Shown here piece by piece: positions 9,196 to 18,503 of a stretch of 64,000 bases of DNA. Position numbers and translations under genes: made by a program. How positions within the stretch are numbered: position 1 is the stretch's first letter; each line of letters begins with the position of its first letter. Where the stretch lies: positions 136,245-200,244 of the forward strand of contig JAEDCN010000001.1 of assembly GCA_016294105.1 (NCBI GenBank). The letters are read 5' to 3'. Under the pieces are notes generated by a model that saw nothing but the letters and a program-made list of their open reading frames with translations, was not told where the DNA came from and did no database searches. This stretch comes from Treponema sp. (GTDB lineage: Bacteria; Spirochaetota; Spirochaetia; Treponematales; Treponemataceae).

Positions 9196-10721
9196 ACAGT
9201 AACCTCCTTTTTTGATCCAGCCATCATTACACCGATTTCCCGTTCCGTTACCTCACCTTCATTGAACACACCTACGATAGTTCCTTTAGAAATAGTGGCA
9301 ATGCGGTCACACAAGTTCATGATTTCGTCCAGCTCAAAGGAAATGAGCAATATTGCCCTGCCCTTGTCCCGCTCCGCCACAATACGCTTTCGGATGTATT
9401 CAATAGCACCTACGTCCAAGCCTCTAGTAGGCTGGGCAATAACCAACAGCTGAGGAGAAAGCTCGATTTCTCTTGCGATAATTACCTTTTGCTGGTTTCC
9501 ACCAGACATACTACCAGCCTTTGTGGCAGGGCCTTCTCCGGCACGAATGTCAAAGTCCTTAATCAAGGTGGCAGCAGTGGCATTCATCTGCTGACTATCC
9601 AAAAGGCAGCCGTGCTTTGTAAAGGGAGCCTTGTAGTAGTTTTTCAGGGCGATATTTTCTGCTACAGAGAATTCGGATACAAGACCATGCTTTCGTCTGT
9701 CTTCAGGGATGTGACCAATTCCAGCCTCTACCCGCTGACGAATGGAATAATTTGAAATATCCTTTCCCTGCAACAAGATTTTTCCTTCTGCCAAGGGACT
9801 CATACCAGTAATGGCAAAAATCAGTTCAGACTGGCCGTTTCCGTCAACACCAGCAATACCCACAATTTCTCCAGAACGAACATCAAGAGATAAATCCTTT
9901 ACGGCAAGCTGTCCACGAGAATTTTTAACGGAAATGTTCTGTATGGAAAGAATGGTTTCACCTGGCTTACAGGGCTCCTTGTCGATTTCAAACTTTACGG
10001 CACGACCCACCATCATTTCTGCTAGCTGCTGCTCACTTACATCAGCAACCTGAACGGTACCAACATATTTTCCTCGACGGAGAACGGTACAACGTTCAGC
10101 AACAGCCTTAATCTCCTTTAGCTTGTGGGTAATCAGGATAATGGTTTTTCCTTCGGCCTTCAGTCGGCGGATAATGTCCATCAACTCATCAATTTCTTGT
10201 GGGGTGAGAACGGCGGTGGGCTCATCAAAAATGATAATATCAGCATCACGATACAATGTTTTTAAAATCTCCACCCGCTGCTGCATTCCAACGGTAATAT
10301 CCTCAATCTTGTCTTTGGGATTTACCATCAATCCATATTTTTCAGACAATTCCTGTACCCGCTTCTCTGCAGTGGCTAAATCTAAGAGCTTGTGCTTCGT
10401 GGGCTCAATACCAAGAACGATGTTTTCTGCAACAGTATAATTATGCACCAACTTAAAATGCTGGTGAACCATTCCAATTCCTAAGGCAGTGGCAGCATTA
10501 GGGTCCTTGATTTTAACTTCCTTACCCCGAATCTTAATGATTCCAGCATCAGGGTCATAGGAACCAAAGAGAATGGACATAAGGGTTGATTTTCCCGCTC
10601 CATTCTCACCTAAAAGTGCCAGAACCTCATTTTCCTTTACTGACAAAGTAACATTGTCATTGGCCACAACACCAGGGAAGGTCTTGGTTATCCCCAGCAT
10701 TTCTATTGCATAATTATCCAC
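9192..10721 (-). CDS. BMP-type nucleoside/simple sugar ABC transporter, duplicated ATP-binding protein (RnsB/YufO-like)
   Basis: 509 residues with two fused ABC domains. The first has Walker A GENGAGKST (about 36-44), signature-like ITVGMQQRVEIL and Walker B IIIFDEPTAVLTP. The second has a degenerate Walker A (GVDGNGQSE), signature SGGNQQKVIIAREI and VIAQPTRGLDVGA, where Gln replaces the usual acidic pair. This asymmetry is normal for RbsA/YufO-type ATPases of the carbohydrate uptake transporter 2 family. It energises the two permeases downstream. The gene lies 100 bases after the binding-protein gene, across a terminator-like hairpin. Confidence 0.9.
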   Translation of the reverse strand: MDNYAIEMLGITKTFPGVVANDNVTLSVKENEVLALLGENGAGKSTLMSILFGSYDPDAGIIKIRGKEVKIKDPNAATALGIGMVHQHFKLVHNYTVAENIVLGIEPTKHKLLDLATAEKRVQELSEKYGLMVNPKDKIEDITVGMQQRVEILKTLYRDADIIIFDEPTAVLTPQEIDELMDIIRRLKAEGKTIILITHKLKEIKAVAERCTVLRRGKYVGTVQVADVSEQQLAEMMVGRAVKFEIDKEPCKPGETILSIQNISVKNSRGQLAVKDLSLDVRSGEIVGIAGVDGNGQSELIFAITGMSPLAEGKILLQGKDISNYSIRQRVEAGIGHIPEDRRKHGLVSEFSVAENIALKNYYKAPFTKHGCLLDSQQMNATAATLIKDFDIRAGEGPATKAGSMSGGNQQKVIIAREIELSPQLLVIAQPTRGLDVGAIEYIRKRIVAERDKGRAILLISFELDEIMNLCDRIATISKGTIVGVFNEGEVTEREIGVMMAGSKKEVTV

Positions 10722-10740
10722 ACCGTTCCTCCTGAAATCT

Positions 10741-10799
10741 TTAAAAAAAGGCTGTTCAAGATGAAATACACGTTAGAATGTACTTCATATGAACAGCCT
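10741..10799 (-). terminator. Attenuating terminator between the BMP binding-protein gene and the transporter genes
   Basis: A perfect 10-bp stem (10749-10758 with 10790-10799, AGGCTGTTCA/TGAACAGCCT), extendable inward with mismatches, followed on the minus strand by seven Ts. Partial termination here would give more binding protein than transporter. No other promoter was obvious before the ATPase gene. Confidence 0.75.
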
Positions 10800-10821
10800 C
10801 CTTTCAATTTACAAGATAAGA

Positions 10822-11934
10822 TTAGTTATCCATAGCGCCGAGACCAGCAGGTGCAATTCCTGCAGCCAAGGCTTCCTTGTAGGTTCCAATAACCTTAATC
10901 TTTCCACTGATAATGTCAGCCTTCAAAGCCTCCAGTTTCTCTACAACAGCAGCAGAAAGTTCTGGGTTAGCAGCAGAGTAACCAACACCATCAGCAGCCA
11001 TATCCAAAAGAACGACACCACTGTTAAAGGTATTCTTGGCAACTGCATCAAGAGCATACTTAGTGGAAGACTCTACACGCTTGAGCATGGAGGTCAATAC
11101 GGCAGACTTATCACCAGAATAAATTCCGTCAGCATACTGGTCAGAGTCTACACCAATGGCCCATACGTTCTTTCCCTGCTGGCGATATTCCTTAGCCTGA
11201 GCAATGGTTCCACTTCCAGTTCCACCTGCTGCAGAATATACAGCATAAACACCAGAATCAAACCAGTTCTTAGCCTGGGTCTTTGCCAACTCAGGCTTTC
11301 CCCAGTCATTAGCATAAAAGTCAACAATCTGAGCATCGGGGAAGATGGACTTGATTCCCTGAATGTAACCAATCTCAAACTTTGTAATGGTAGCACCAGG
11401 AACTCCACCGATAAATCCGAACTTAGGATTTGCAATTCCATCTTCTTTAGCCTGAAGTGCTACAGCTACACCAACAAGATATGAACCCTGCTCCTCGCTG
11501 AACATAAACTGCATTACATTAGGCTGATTAACATAATCAACGTCTACAATCATGTACTTCTGGTCAGGATACAACTGAGCTACCTCGTTCAAAGCATCAG
11601 CAAAGGTAAAACCAGTAGTAACAATCAAGTCATAACCTTCATCAGAAACCTGCTTTAATGTAGGAATATACATATCCTGAGTCTGGCAGGTTACTACATC
11701 GTACAAGGTACCTCTGTTGGACTGATTCTCCCAAGTATCACCATAATACTCAAGAATTCCTCTCCATGCAGCGGCATTGAAGGACTTGTCATCAATACCA
11801 GTTGCGTCAGTAATCAGGCGAATGGTAGGACGACCATCTTTGGTGGTAGCAGCAGCCTTATCCTTGCTTCCACCAGCGAAAACAACACCTACGGCCAAAA
11901 GCAGCACCATAGCAATCAGTACAATCTTTTTCAC
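10822..11934 (-). CDS. BMP family ABC transporter substrate-binding protein (PnrA/Med-like)
   Basis: 370 residues beginning at GTG with a strong Shine-Dalgarno (GGAGG). An N-terminal signal peptide ends in VVFAGGSKDK. There is no lipobox cysteine, so the mature protein may be periplasmic or anchored by its uncleaved helix rather than lipidated, unlike Treponema pallidum PnrA. The BMP fold is shown by DATGIDDKSFNAAAWRGI, LIVTTGFTFADAL, FGFIGGVPGATITKFEIGYIQGI and IGVDSDQYADG. PnrA-family proteins bind purine nucleosides. The paired permeases and ATPase are downstream past a terminator-like hairpin. Confidence 0.88.
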   Translation of the reverse strand: MKKIVLIAMVLLLAVGVVFAGGSKDKAAATTKDGRPTIRLITDATGIDDKSFNAAAWRGILEYYGDTWENQSNRGTLYDVVTCQTQDMYIPTLKQVSDEGYDLIVTTGFTFADALNEVAQLYPDQKYMIVDVDYVNQPNVMQFMFSEEQGSYLVGVAVALQAKEDGIANPKFGFIGGVPGATITKFEIGYIQGIKSIFPDAQIVDFYANDWGKPELAKTQAKNWFDSGVYAVYSAAGGTGSGTIAQAKEYRQQGKNVWAIGVDSDQYADGIYSGDKSAVLTSMLKRVESSTKYALDAVAKNTFNSGVVLLDMAADGVGYSAANPELSAAVVEKLEALKADIISGKIKVIGTYKEALAAGIAPAGLGAMDN

Positions 11935-12045
11935 GTGTTCCTCCGAAAAAAATAAAAATACTATATTAACATATTATGACGTATTGGAAAAAAAAACAAG
12001 CGGGAGAAAAAATTAAAAGAGAGATAAAAGAGATTTTTGGAAAAA

Positions 12046-12849
12046 TTATTGAGCAATACCCTTTTTGCGGTCAAGCTCCATCTTTTCCTTGAGTACCCGT
12101 CCCTTCTTCTTCAATTCCTCGGCCTCATCCTTTTCATCAAAAATGATACAGAATCGTCGTTGGGCAGCAATGTACAGAAGGGCCTTCTGCATATCATCTA
12201 TACGATGGGTAGAAAACTCGTAGCGCTGGTGATACTGGTCGGCAGACTGGGCAATAAGCTTGCGTACTAACTGGATGTAATACATGGTTACATCGTAATT
12301 TTGGGAGCTGGGATCAAAGAATACACGGGATGCCTCCTTGATTTCCAACATATTCTTTGCAACAACGGCAAAACGTCCGTTTAACTCCACAAAAGCCCAT
12401 TTCCACTTGGTGTTTTCACCGTAGGAGTCAATAAGCATTCTAATGGCAAGACCAAGCTTACGTACAATGAAGAATCTTTTTTCAATGGTGATGTTCTGAA
12501 TTGAGGCAACGGCTTCCTCATAATCAGCATAGGGAGCATCAATAATGTTGGTGACGATTTCCTCAAGATAAATGACTGCCTTGTACAGGGTTTTTCGGCT
12601 TTCGTTCAGGGCATCCATGTTCTTTACAGCCAACAATTCCTCAGACAAGCTGTTGATGGTGAGATAAATTGTTGCAATGTAAATCATATTTTCTGCCAAT
12701 ACAACACGACGGTAGCCTGCATCAGCTGAATCAGGAGTAATTGTAGAAAGAATTTCCTTTTCCTTCTTCAGGATTTTTTCAATCTCCTGTTTGTATGGTT
12801 CACTCTTTACATTGAACTCATCACGAGCTCCTGCCTCAATTTTTGCCAT
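12046..12849 (-). CDS. Conserved alpha-helical protein of unknown function downstream of recN
   Basis: 267 residues, no signal peptide or membrane segment, rich in Ala, Lys, Glu and Ile and predicted to be almost entirely helical, with a basic-acidic C-terminal coil (EKDEAEELKKKGRVLKEKMELDRKKG). I recognise no named domain. Its ATG follows the recN stop directly (TAAATG), so it is translationally coupled to recN. A structural or envelope-associated cytoplasmic role is possible, but nothing in the sequence decides it. Confidence 0.65.
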   Translation of the reverse strand: MAKIEAGARDEFNVKSEPYKQEIEKILKKEKEILSTITPDSADAGYRRVVLAENMIYIATIYLTINSLSEELLAVKNMDALNESRKTLYKAVIYLEEIVTNIIDAPYADYEEAVASIQNITIEKRFFIVRKLGLAIRMLIDSYGENTKWKWAFVELNGRFAVVAKNMLEIKEASRVFFDPSSQNYDVTMYYIQLVRKLIAQSADQYHQRYEFSTHRIDDMQKALLYIAAQRRFCIIFDEKDEAEELKKKGRVLKEKMELDRKKGIAQ

Positions 12850-14571
12850 TTACTTTGTTCTCCCGTATAACAATGAGCGAGCGTAGTCAAGGGCATCTGC
12901 ACCAGCACTGTCTCCCGACAGCATTCGAGCAATTTCCTCAACCCGATCTTCACCATCAATAACCCTAACCTGCGTTACCGTTGAGGTTGAGTTACTACTT
13001 TTCGCTATCTTTATCTGATTATCGGCACAAACCGCAATGCTGGCCACATGGGTAATACAGAAAATCTGACATTTTTCCGCCAGTTTTTTCAGATGAGCTC
13101 CTACAGCCACGGAAATTTCTCCACCGATACCTGTATCGATTTCATCAAAAACCAAGGTATCCACCGTATCTGTTTCTGCCAAAATTGTTTTGAGAGCCAA
13201 CATTACACGGGAAATTTCACCACCAGATGCAATCTTTGCCAAGGGCTTGGCAGGAGAACCAGTATTGGCACTGATGAGGAATTCGATGTCGTCCATACCG
13301 TAGGGACCGCAACGCTGCATAACACCGCCAGCAGACTCAGGCTTTTCCTGCAGGGACACCACAAATTTTGCACCGCGCATTCCAAGGTGGGACAAAACAG
13401 CCTCCACTTCCTGGGACATGGATGCAGTGGCAGCCTGACGTTTTTCCGACAAAGCCTTTGCTGCAGTGTACACTTCTCGCTCCAATTTAGAAACAGTTTC
13501 CTCCAATGCAGCCTTGTTTTCTTGGCTATTGGAAAGATTTTCCAGTTCCAAGCGGGCATCCTCAGCATAGTCCATCACTTCCTTAATGGGAGACTGGACT
13601 GAGGCGGCATATTTTTTCTTCAGCTTGAACAACAGGGCTGAACGTTCCTGCACCTCTTCCAAGCGGCCAGGCTCAAAGGTAAGACCCTGTAGATAATTCT
13701 TGAGTTCGTCTGCCACGTCGGAAATTTCGTAGAAGGCACTTTCTATTCTATTGGAAATTGAAGACAAGCCACTGTCGGCTGTAGCAGCCTGAGAAATTGA
13801 TCCCTGGGCTTTTTTTAAAGCAGAAATAACAGAAACTCCAGCAGAATCGTCGTGGCCACCAGAAACAATAGTAGAAGCCTTATCTAAGGCTGCGTAAATC
13901 TCCTCGAATTGAGATAGCCGCCGTTCCTCTGCCGCCAAATCCTCATCCTCGCCTTCTTTCAAGCGGGCTGCATCAATTTCTTCCAGTGCAAAGGAAAGCA
14001 GCTCAATGCGACGATCTCGGTCTGCCTCGGAAAGATTTATTTCATCCAACTGACGGCGGCTTTCCACCAGCTGGGAATACAATGCGGTAAAAGCCTCGGT
14101 CTGGGCGGTAAGTCCAGCGTAAGAATCAAGGAAACGGCGGTGATGGCTCACCTTAAGCAGGGACTGGTGCTCATGCTGACCATGAATATCTACCAAAAAG
14201 GATGAAAAGGTAGCTAAATCTGAGCGGGTTACTGGCTGCCCTTGAATCCATGCTCCGCTTCGGCCAGAATCCTTTACATAGCGCTGTAGCAAAACCCTTC
14301 CGTCCTCAGGCTCTATTCCGTGTTCCTCTAACCACAACAGGGCTTCCTTGTGGCGCTCAGTGAGAAAAAAGGTTCCTGACACACGGGCTTCCTGGGAACC
14401 AGTACGCACCACCTCTGTTCCACCTTTTCCACCAAGGAGGAAGGACAGGGCACCGATAAGGATGGACTTTCCAGCTCCTGTTTCACCGCTTAAAACAGTA
14501 AGACCTTCCTCAAAATCAAGGGAAAGGGAATCGATAAGGGCAAAATCAGAAATTTGTATGCTTTCAAGCAT
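12850..14571 (-). CDS. recN: DNA repair protein RecN
   Basis: 573 residues, the usual RecN length. SMC-like ATPase halves flank a coiled coil: Walker A SGETGAGKSILIGALSFLLGG (starting about residue 29), a long helical middle (about 150-400), then the signature IASGGEISRVMLALK and Walker B DTLVFDEIDTGIGGEISVAVG near 470-500. RecN binds and tethers DNA at double-strand breaks during RecA-dependent repair. Shine-Dalgarno GGAGG precedes the ATG by 5 bases. The start overlaps the NAD kinase gene by 8 bases. Confidence 0.95.
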   Translation of the reverse strand: MLESIQISDFALIDSLSLDFEEGLTVLSGETGAGKSILIGALSFLLGGKGGTEVVRTGSQEARVSGTFFLTERHKEALLWLEEHGIEPEDGRVLLQRYVKDSGRSGAWIQGQPVTRSDLATFSSFLVDIHGQHEHQSLLKVSHHRRFLDSYAGLTAQTEAFTALYSQLVESRRQLDEINLSEADRDRRIELLSFALEEIDAARLKEGEDEDLAAEERRLSQFEEIYAALDKASTIVSGGHDDSAGVSVISALKKAQGSISQAATADSGLSSISNRIESAFYEISDVADELKNYLQGLTFEPGRLEEVQERSALLFKLKKKYAASVQSPIKEVMDYAEDARLELENLSNSQENKAALEETVSKLEREVYTAAKALSEKRQAATASMSQEVEAVLSHLGMRGAKFVVSLQEKPESAGGVMQRCGPYGMDDIEFLISANTGSPAKPLAKIASGGEISRVMLALKTILAETDTVDTLVFDEIDTGIGGEISVAVGAHLKKLAEKCQIFCITHVASIAVCADNQIKIAKSSNSTSTVTQVRVIDGEDRVEEIARMLSGDSAGADALDYARSLLYGRTK

Positions 14572-15406
14572 TGTTTCCTCCTGACCAGTGAAGTTTTGAA
14601 CGAAGGGCGCTGTAAAAATGCTGGGAAGTACAGCCCGCCAACAAAACCTTGTTCTTGGCTAGATGAAATTCTATTACATCACAAACTTGCAAGTCAACGG
14701 AAATTTGTCCATCTGCCGTCAATACCACCGATTGGGCACGAGAGGGCTGTACCACGGCCTTAAGTTTTCCTTGGGGAGGCAACACCAAAGGACGATTGGA
14801 CAGGGAAAAAGGACTAACAGGAATCAGCAGCATGGCTGGAAGCGCAGGATCAATGATGGGCCCACCAGCTGCAGCAGAATAGGCAGTGGAACCAGTGGAG
14901 GTGGACACAATTATTCCGTCGGCATTGAATTTACCAAAGGGATTGTCGCAAAATGATAGCTCCAAGGTTATAAGGCGGGCTGATTCCTTGGGAGAAATAA
15001 CCATGTCGTTGAGACCAGTTAACGAGCGCACCAGCTTGTCTTCACGGTACAGGTCTGCCTGAACAAGACTTCGGGAACTACAAGGAGTCTTTCCTTCTAG
15101 GAAGGAATCCAGCTGTTTTGCCCATTCTCTTTTTTGGATGCTGGCAATAAATCCGAAATGACCAAAATTAATGGGGAAAATGGGAATACCCAAAGGGGCA
15201 CAGCCTCTGGCGGCAAATAGAACCGTTCCGTCACCACCTATGGTGATACAAAAATCATGTCCTGTAAAGGAGCAGCCATGATTTGCGTCGGAAAATAAAA
15301 AGGTAGTACAGCGGATAGTTCGAGTCTCAAGATATTGCTTGACAATCTCCGCATAATCCATGCACTCGTTTTTGTAGGCATTAACGATAATCAAGCAGTT
15401 TCTCAT
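14564..15406 (-). CDS. nadK: NAD kinase
   Basis: 280 residues. The diagnostic GGDGT motif (ITIGGDGTVLFAARG, about 54-68) is followed by the substrate loop INFGHFGFIAS, NADGIIVSTSTGSTAYSAAAGGPII and a C-terminal beta domain. In most NAD kinases the loop reads NxGxLGFL; here the Leu is Phe (HFGF), a mild deviation. The enzyme phosphorylates NAD to NADP with ATP or polyphosphate in the cytoplasm. The gene overlaps recN by 8 bases and starts 12 bases after the DegT-like gene, in one operon. Confidence 0.92.
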   Translation of the reverse strand: MRNCLIIVNAYKNECMDYAEIVKQYLETRTIRCTTFLFSDANHGCSFTGHDFCITIGGDGTVLFAARGCAPLGIPIFPINFGHFGFIASIQKREWAKQLDSFLEGKTPCSSRSLVQADLYREDKLVRSLTGLNDMVISPKESARLITLELSFCDNPFGKFNADGIIVSTSTGSTAYSAAAGGPIIDPALPAMLLIPVSPFSLSNRPLVLPPQGKLKAVVQPSRAQSVVLTADGQISVDLQVCDVIEFHLAKNKVLLAGCTSQHFYSALRSKLHWSGGNNA

Positions 15407-15418
15407 ACACCCTCCCGT

Positions 15419-16471
15419 TTACGGCAATGTTCCTAATACCTTGGCAATAGTGGCGGCATGGGTAGCACCAAGCCGTGGATACAGAGGAAAATCTACTGTT
15501 CTCAGGTAGAGGGAACGAGCGTTTATACAACCCTCCAATTGTTCATCCAAAAAGGCTGCAATGCTCCCGCTAAATGTAGGCTGAATCTCTATTCCCTTGC
15601 GAGTAGCATACTGACGAACATCCTTGAGACCGCTGCTAAGCACCACAGAAAAGGAATTCACCGAAGAAACTCCATCTGGGGTACGCATCAAGCACTTGTG
15701 TCTGCTGGCCATCAAAGCCTTTTGAAAGGCCGTGAATAAATCCTGACGAACAGTCTCGTTACGGGAATATTCTTTTAACTGGATGTAAGCCAAGGCACTA
15801 TTCAAGTCTGGAAGCAGGTCTGTAGTAGGAGCTTCCTCTCCCAGCCGCTTCAATATAATCCATTCACGGCGACCAGGAGCCATAAGCACCGCTCCACCAC
15901 CACCAGTGATTGCATCTCTTTCTTCCAGCCCCATGATGGAAAAGACACCATAGGTTCCAGCCCGTTTGATTTGTTGCTCCTCACCTTCTTTAACAGGAAG
16001 ATTTCGGAAGGAGCCCACACTACAGGAAACATCTTCTACAAAAGGGATTCCCAAGGCTTGAATTCCCTCGAATTCAGGCAAGAATCCAGCTGTTTCTGAA
16101 AGAATTATGAGACGTCCACCCTGCTTAATACCTTCTTCCAAGGCTTCTAGGGTAACACAAGCTGTATCAGGGGAAACATCAACAATGACAGGCTTGTATC
16201 CCAGCTCTTGGATGGCCTGTAGCTGCCACACTGGAGCCAAGGCAGAAACGATGACACCAGTACCAGGCTCCAAGTCAAAGGCCTTGAACACATATTTTAA
16301 TGCAATGGCAGGACTACGAAAAGCAAAAGCTCCGTCTACAGAAAAGAACTCCTTTACAGATTGAACGAGACGCCGTGCCATCTCTCCGGGACCGATTTTC
16401 TCGTCCACCATACAGGTAAGCACAGCGTCCATTTCCTTGCGACGGATTGTGGAACTATAGGTTTGAATCAT
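15419..16471 (-). CDS. DegT/DnrJ/EryC1/StrS-type aminotransferase homologue lacking the PLP lysine
   Basis: 350 residues with the fold-type I layout of sugar aminotransferases of the DegT family (substrate-loop FRSPAIALKYVFKAF, VEDVSCSVGSF for the PLP-phosphate region). At the place where active members have SFHxxKxxTTGEGG this protein reads FSIMGLEERDAITGGGG, so the Schiff-base lysine is absent. It is therefore probably not a transaminase; PLP-independent or regulatory relatives exist in the superfamily. It lies between cheW (2 bases upstream) and nadK in one operon and ends 1 base before cheW's stop region. Confidence 0.7.
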   Translation of the reverse strand: MIQTYSSTIRRKEMDAVLTCMVDEKIGPGEMARRLVQSVKEFFSVDGAFAFRSPAIALKYVFKAFDLEPGTGVIVSALAPVWQLQAIQELGYKPVIVDVSPDTACVTLEALEEGIKQGGRLIILSETAGFLPEFEGIQALGIPFVEDVSCSVGSFRNLPVKEGEEQQIKRAGTYGVFSIMGLEERDAITGGGGAVLMAPGRREWIILKRLGEEAPTTDLLPDLNSALAYIQLKEYSRNETVRQDLFTAFQKALMASRHKCLMRTPDGVSSVNSFSVVLSSGLKDVRQYATRKGIEIQPTFSGSIAAFLDEQLEGCINARSLYLRTVDFPLYPRLGATHAATIAKVLGTLP

Positions 16472-16472
16472 A

Positions 16473-16958
16473 TTAGTTTATATCCAGCAGCTTACGCAGT
16501 TCCTTAGGATTGAACAAGCTACGGATATCAAGGATGATGAGGTATCCATTATCCTGACGAACAACTCCGTGGATATATTCTGTACCGATACCGCTGAGCA
16601 TCTGTGGTGGTGGCTTGATTTCGTCACGGTTCACAGAAATTACACGAGCAACTCGGTCAATGATGATACCAATCTTCAGTCCATCAATATTGAGGATAAT
16701 GAATCCACCCTCAAACTCATCAGCCATTTCATCATCCTTAATCTCAATCTTCTTGAGACGGAATCGCTTGTGCAGGTTGATGATGGGAATGATTTCACTA
16801 CGAAGATTGAAAATACCCTCAACATAATACGGAGCGTTAGGGATTGAACGGACGTTCTGAACCTTTACAATTTCCTTAACATCCATAATATCCACACCAT
16901 ACAGCTCTTCACCAAGCTGGAATGTTACAAGCTGGAATACAGAATCACCAATAGCCAT
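16473..16958 (-). CDS. cheW: Chemotaxis coupling protein CheW
   Basis: 161 residues, a single CheW domain: FQLVTFQLGEELYGVDIMDVKEIV, IPNAPYYVEGIFNLRSEIIPIINL and IIIDRVARVISV. CheW links chemoreceptors to the CheA kinase in the cytoplasmic arrays that control the periplasmic flagella. A Shine-Dalgarno GGAGG precedes the ATG by about 5 bases, and AT-rich sequence (16959-17000) with a TATTAT box probably contains its promoter. No cheA or cheY is nearby, so this is a stand-alone coupling protein gene. Confidence 0.93.
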   Translation of the reverse strand: MAIGDSVFQLVTFQLGEELYGVDIMDVKEIVKVQNVRSIPNAPYYVEGIFNLRSEIIPIINLHKRFRLKKIEIKDDEMADEFEGGFIILNIDGLKIGIIIDRVARVISVNRDEIKPPPQMLSGIGTEYIHGVVRQDNGYLIILDIRSLFNPKELRKLLDIN

Positions 16959-17000
16959 ATAGCCTCCGCAAAAATATAATAATTTAATTATACTAAAAAT

Positions 17001-18401
17001 TTAGTCACGGTCAAGTATCTTCTTTGCCTTGGTTTTATTGGAGCTGTTTTTTTCTGCATTTGCAATGGCCTCCACTTCCTGTCGAACAGACGGAAAACGA
17101 TTTCGCTCGTAAATGTCCAGTCCCGTTCCCACGGTGGCAACGTCGGTGGAGGCAAGATATTCACGACAAATATCTGCAAAGGCTGAATTTTCCATGGAGG
17201 CAAAAAGCTTTCCCAAGGCATATCGTAGATGAAGCTTTTTCTTGTCTGCAAGGCTTTCTCGTGCCAGTGCAATAACACTGTCGGTGGCAGCGGAACTACC
17301 ATAGGCCAACAGAGCCTCGCTGGCCTTTACCTTGATGGTGTCGCCAGCATATTTTTCTTTTACCAGCTCCTGCAAATAGGCAATACCCTCTTTATCTCCA
17401 AGAATACCTAGGGCCTCATAGCAGGCATATTTTACTGCCGTCTCGGGGTCGTTCTTTGCTCTAAAAACAATGTGGGGAGCAGCATCTTTAATCTTGTGCT
17501 CCTTTACCGCAGCGATTGATTCTAAGCGAACCTTGTAGTGGGAATCCTTGATTCCTTCGATAATGAGGGACAAGGCTGTATCATCTGAAGGGAAATGAGA
17601 CACACCCTTAATGACTGAAGCTCTAAGATTTGGGTCGGTGCTTTCAAAAAGATAGGCTAAAACCTCCACGGACTCAATTTTTCCCATGGCACCAATGGCT
17701 TCTGCGGCATACATTCTAACGTAGGAGTTCTTATCCTCGTTCTGGGCAATTTCCACCAAGGCATCCCAGGTTTCCACCGCCTTGAGCCGCCCCAACGCCT
17801 TCATGACAGATTGCTGCTGGCCAGTGGAAAGATCCTCCCGATTGATGTATTCAGCCAAAAACTGGGCATCCTCAGAGGTACCCACCTCTGACAGGGCCTC
17901 AAGGGCTCCATCAAAATATTCCATGTATTCTTCTTCCAGCAATTTTTTGGCAAGGGGGGCTGCTTCTTCAATCTTGAGCTTGGATGCATACTTAAACAGC
18001 AGGGCTACTGTGGAATTTCTTGTGTCGAAGGGATCCTCTATGATTTCCAAGGCATAGTCTGCAAGACGCCCATCTTCTGCGTCGGTAAAGTAGGTGATAA
18101 TTTTTTCACGGAGGGATACGGAACGAGTCCGCTCCAAAATAACTTCCAGTTCGTCTAGGTAGTAAAAAGTTTTGTTGGCAGTAAATTCGTCCAGCATGGC
18201 AATGATTTCTGTGTCCAAACCATAGTTAAGGGTATTTATTTCCTTTTCCCGCTCAGACTCCTCTGTTTTCTTATCTTCTGGGCTATTAGAAGTAAGGACT
18301 CCACGTGGTTCAGGCACCAAAGAGGTATCCTGGGCAGACAGAGAAAGGCCAACACAGGCGGTTAGCAAAAAGATAATGGCTGCTGACTTGCTACACTTCA
18401 T
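17001..18401 (-). CDS. Exported HEAT-repeat protein
   Basis: 466 residues from the ATG at 18401, chosen over the longer frame because AGGAG sits 6 bases upstream and a signal peptide starts here (MKCSKSAAIIFLLTACVGLSLSAQD). The mature part is an array of HEAT-like helical repeats (for example YVRMYAAEAIGAMGKIESVEVLAYLFESTDPNLRASVIKGV, shown here only as a pattern of about 37-residue units). Such repeats bind proteins. Located in the periplasm or outer envelope by inference. It resembles the second HEAT-like exported protein at 43790 in architecture, not closely in sequence. Confidence 0.75.
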   Translation of the reverse strand: MKCSKSAAIIFLLTACVGLSLSAQDTSLVPEPRGVLTSNSPEDKKTEESEREKEINTLNYGLDTEIIAMLDEFTANKTFYYLDELEVILERTRSVSLREKIITYFTDAEDGRLADYALEIIEDPFDTRNSTVALLFKYASKLKIEEAAPLAKKLLEEEYMEYFDGALEALSEVGTSEDAQFLAEYINREDLSTGQQQSVMKALGRLKAVETWDALVEIAQNEDKNSYVRMYAAEAIGAMGKIESVEVLAYLFESTDPNLRASVIKGVSHFPSDDTALSLIIEGIKDSHYKVRLESIAAVKEHKIKDAAPHIVFRAKNDPETAVKYACYEALGILGDKEGIAYLQELVKEKYAGDTIKVKASEALLAYGSSAATDSVIALARESLADKKKLHLRYALGKLFASMENSAFADICREYLASTDVATVGTGLDIYERNRFPSVRQEVEAIANAEKNSSNKTKAKKILDRD

Positions 18402-18503
18402 TATAACTCCTTTGACTCCCCACAAGAAGGCTCTCTCTCATAAAGAAAAAAACTCCAAAACAAGTTACAAGTTTATTTTCCCCTGCTGATTCAATCAGTA
18501 AAA

